Assembly (NCBI GenBank): GCA_018398575.1
Contig: JAGTXZ010000014.1
Location: 1,984,001-2,048,000 of the forward strand
Reading direction: 5' to 3'
DNA from: Ampelomyces quisqualis
Lineage: Eukaryota; Ascomycota; Dothideomycetes; Pleosporales; Phaeosphaeriaceae
Length of the DNA stretch: 64,000 bases
Made by a program: the position numbers and the translations under genes
The notes under the pieces: model-generated
The model's input: the letters and a program-made list of their open reading frames with translations, nothing else
What the model was told of the DNA's origin: nothing
The model's database searches: none
Part shown: one piece after another, positions 60,470-64,000 of the stretch
How the letters are laid out: the number at the start of each line of letters is the position of its first letter
Numbering within the stretch: the stretch's first letter is position 1

Positions 60470-62250
60470 GAATACCTAGACAGCAACAAAACTAAATACA
60501 CTAGCTATAACTACGCGCATAATAGGCGTCTGTAATAAGAAACTCTTGAGGCAGCTCTAAATAACTAGTATATAGAGTTATAGGCAGCCTGCGTTAATGT
60601 TACTAACAACATAATTTGCAAAACTGCACGTTAACTTTAGCAATAGCTGCCTAAATACAACAGCTACAAAATACTAGAGTTTAATAATAGATAGCTTACT
60701 ATATATAAACAACAATATAGCGTGCAGTTATATAAACAGTTTGCAAAAACAGTAGGCAACTACAGTAGTATAATAGTTAAAGACACTAAGCTTATAATAG
60801 AAGAGATTTGCAACGTAGTAAGTAGATATGCGCCTAAGGATTTATACAATATAGATAAGGCTAGTATATACTAGAAACACTTGCCCTAATACATATTAGC
60901 AGACAATTTAAGAGCTAGACCTAGACTAGATAGAAAGTATATAACTAGTGTGCTGTATATAAACGCAGATAGCTTAGACTAAGTACTTCTATAGTTTATA
61001 GGATCCTTAAACTACACAACTTATATAGACAGTAAGAAGAACCTAAATATCTGCAGTCTTAGTTATATCTATTAGGACAATAATTCTACCTGAATAGACA
61101 CTAATATTATACTAGAATAGCTGAAATAGTTTGATAACTGTATAAACAGACAAGTATTATTGCTAATTAATAGGTTCCTGCCTTATAAACACGCAGTAGC
61201 TAAGCTTTAAATAAGCTACTAATTGCTGCAGAACGTTTAGTATGTATAGTGTTAATGTACTACAGGCTTATTATAGCAATAGAGGTTACAATACTTACTA
61301 ATATAACAGAGTTATATTCCTGCCTATAGGTAGCATAATATTATACTAACTAATAGACTAAGGCATTACCTGCGCATAGAAGGCTAAAGTCTGCGCCTAT
61401 TTCCTATACTTTGTAGTAGAGAAAAGTATAATAGGCAAATATTCTACTAAGACAATAGATATTATTTACGCTATTTGCTAGAGATATTACGCGTAGTATA
61501 ATAAGATAAGAGCTAAGACTATATACAGTAGCTAGCAGATCTTAATATGTCTAAATATGTACTACAGCCTACAGCTATATATAGCTAACTTCTAGAAGAC
61601 TTACTATAAGCTTAACAATTTAGTTAACTAGCTTAAAGACATACGCGTTGTTAACAGTATAGACGTTAAGAGCTTTATTAAGTTACCTAAAGAGCGCGAT
61701 CCTAACTACAAAGATCTAGCCTACTTCTTAGACTATATTGTTGCAATATACAGCCTAAATAAGATAGAGGAGAACTATAAGGTACTGTTGCTCCCTAGAC
61801 TATTACACTGCAAAGCAACAGATATAATAGATTAACTGTAGGTATACGTAGGTTAGCAAGAGTTTACTATAAACAATAGGTAATATATTAATAAGCTAGG
61901 AGCACTGTAACAAGCAACTATAAAATAGATAGCTACAGAGCTGCAAGACAAACGCTAAAAAGATATACACAACTAGGTAGTAAGACTGCGCTAATATAAA
62001 CATAAGAATACTATATACCTAAAATAAGACAACGCTAGGCTATTTGTAAGTGTAAAAACCAAGAGCAATGTTATAGTGTAGTTATAGTTAGAAAAGTATA
62101 ATAATACTATACTTAACTAGAACAAGAATAGCTATTGCACAAATTATCTTACAGGGCCTATAATCTCTAGTATTTTGGCTAGCGCATTAACTAAAATAAC
62201 TAGATAATATTAGCCTAGCAAACACTAAAATTAAAGAATAATTACTTAGC
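60470..62250 (+). pseudogene. Fot1/pogo-type transposase relic (DDE)
   Basis: Plus-strand reading through RIP stops. An N-terminal CENPB/HTH-like region (about 60550-60800) is followed by YNIDKASIYQK (first Asp box, about 60845), DRKYITSVLYINADSLDQVL (about 60930), IDTNIILEQLKQFDNC (about 61090), LLLINRFLPYKHAV (second Asp box decayed to N, about 61157-61195) and a TNRLRH/TDQGI-like third box (about 61345-61365). The spacing fits the DDE superfamily endonuclease of Fot1/pogo elements. No long TIR was identified around it. Tandem arrays D (left) and E (right) flank it. Non-functional. Confidence 0.6.
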
Positions 62251-62990
62251 ACTAACTATATTTAGTTAAAGACTAGATTAATAATCTAAAGCAGTAGCAC
62301 ATAATCTATACAACTAAAAGAGCAGGGTTGTTAAGAAATTATGTACGCACAGTAATATTTAGGCAGAACAGCAGCGTAGGAAGTTAAGTACCCTAGTATA
62401 CTAGCACTAAGTAGAGACACTACACTGCAAGATATGTTAATAAGAGACAAGGCTATTATACAAGAACATAAGACAATAGACAATAATAGTATTTTTTATA
62501 AGATACTATATACTGCACAATTTGCAATATTAGTTGCTAATACTAAGAGAAAACACTTAAATAAAGGAATACTACTATATTAACAGCAAACTTAGCGTTA
62601 AAAAGGGGAAACTAATCTTCTTACAAACAAATCTATAGAATATAGAGCAGAATTATCTAGTTAAAAACACAAATATCTTAAACTAACGTTAAAATACATA
62701 ACAGAAGCAGGCTGCTATACACTTTCTTGCTAGCTGCAAGCTGCGTATACTATAGAGATCTATTAACTACTATCTACGCTAATAGCATATAGTCTAGGGC
62801 GTTAGATACACTAATAGACAATATAGAATTATAATAGAACAACATAGTGCAAAGAAACAGAAGGCAACAGACAGCTTTCCTTACTAACAGAACTATAGAC
62901 ATATAAAAAACTTTTCTATAATTCTACGTAAACTACTAGACGCTAGCATACAACTTAAATATTCTAACGCAGCCTTATTATATAACTTAT
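62251..62990. other. RIP-degraded A+T-rich sequence, unassigned
   Basis: Downstream of the transposase relic; nothing recognisable. Confidence 0.35.
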
Positions 62991-63325
62991 CTACTACAAT
63001 AGCACTAGTAGATTTAGCTAAGTTTACCTGCTAGACTAAAGAGAGTGCTACTAACACAATATACAAGAGGTAAGTTGCTTACATTATAATGTAAAAATAT
63101 AGAAGGTAAGAATTTTGCTTAGTGCTATACAGTGTCCTATAGTACTGTATAGTAGACCTGTCTACTATAATAGTACTAGTAGGTTTAGCTAAGTTTACTT
63201 GCTAGACTAAAGAGAGTGCTACTACTATAATATACAAGAGGTAAGTTGCCTATACTATAATGTAAAAAACTAGAAAGTAAGAATTTTACTTAGTGCTATA
63301 TAGTACTATACAGTACTATACAGTG
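62991..63325. repeat. Tandem repeat E, two units of about 171 bp
   Basis: Units start at 62991 and 63162 (CTACTACAATAG / CTACTATAATAG), sharing TTTAGCTAAGTTTAC and a CAAGAGGTAAGTTGC string. They end in a short AGTACTATACAGT-rich stretch. Confidence 0.8.
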
Positions 63326-64000
63326 CTGCACTAAGAATAACACGCAGTAAGAGGCGCTCTCCTAGAATATACCTTTACTTACCTTAAAGATATAACATAA
63401 CGCGTTAGCGCTAGATAAGAGGCTATATAATACTAGGACAAAACTCTACTTACTTTTACCTGTACCTATAATTTAACCTACTGCTATAACTATATAATAC
63501 TGCGTTACTACTACAAACGTACTATAACTATACAATAATAACAATAGTGCTGCAACGCAAATATATATAATTTTTTATATTACGTTTACTACACTACGCT
63601 ATATATTACAACACTATTATAAGTAAGCATATAATACAAGCACACCTACACATACTAACTAAGCTGTAGCTATTCTACTATCCTTGCACCTACCTGTACT
63701 ATTCTTAACTGTTACGCGTAATATATTGTATAATACGCGCGTTATAGGATTGCAATAACAAGTATAAGTAGCAGCTACCTTAATTAAATAAATAGTATAT
63801 AAGTAATATAAAGACAATAACTACTAATAATATATTACAGGTAATTGTAAGAATAGGCTATAATATTAATATAGTAGACTAGCGCATATAGGTTAAAGAG
63901 ATAACAGATTATATCTAGTATAAGAATATATATAATAAGATTAAATAGGTATACCTATAGGCTAACTACCTAAAGATAATGCGCAGCCTAACAACAGATA
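63326..64000. other. RIP-degraded A+T-rich sequence to window end
   Basis: No repeat unit or protein box recognised. The RIP block continues beyond the window. Confidence 0.35.

Overview
This is a nuclear genome window from a filamentous ascomycete (Pezizomycotina, most likely a Dothideomycete). Three things point there. Spliced genes carry short fungal introns with GCTAAC/GCTAAT-type branch sites. The protein families are PTH11-like rhodopsin-domain, fungal C6 transcription factor and dynactin p27. Long A+T-rich blocks show CpA to TpA decay, the mark of repeat-induced point mutation (RIP).

Layout: (1) 1-6655 is a base-balanced gene island holding the 3' end of a PTH11-like membrane protein gene (+), a hypothetical gene broken by RIP-type nonsense changes (+), and a long C6-type transcription factor gene (-). 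(2) 6656-28139 is one nested transposon stack. A LINE of about 5.6 kb (ORF1, endonuclease, reverse transcriptase, RNase H, CCHC, AATC-type tail) is flanked by a 13-bp target duplication. It was split by two 845-bp short-TIR elements and two 7.1-kb Ty3/gypsy chromoviruses. Removing the stack rejoins islands 1 and 3. (3) 28153-36345 is a second balanced island with dynactin p27 (-) and a small dsRBD-like protein (-). It is otherwise gene-poor, with a possible decayed gene next to the boundary. (4) 36346-64000 is a second RIP block. It holds a degenerate CCHC gag-like gene split by two more copies of the same chromovirus (one truncated, one complete and inverted), a third partial short-TIR element, an unidentified minus-strand frame, a Plavaka (CACTA-like) transposase relic, five tandem arrays and a Fot1/pogo transposase relic.

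The chromovirus is the most interesting object. All four copies have 299-bp LTRs. A primer-binding site 2 bp inside the LTR is complementary to a segment within the LTR itself, as in Tf1-type self-priming. A separate antisense open frame of about 235-245 codons, with its own TATA-like and intron-like leader, lies between the chromodomain end of pol and the 3' LTR. Nothing in the two RIP blocks is likely to encode a working protein now. The probable functional genes are the PTH11-like gene, dynactin p27, the dsRBD-like gene and perhaps the transcription factor.
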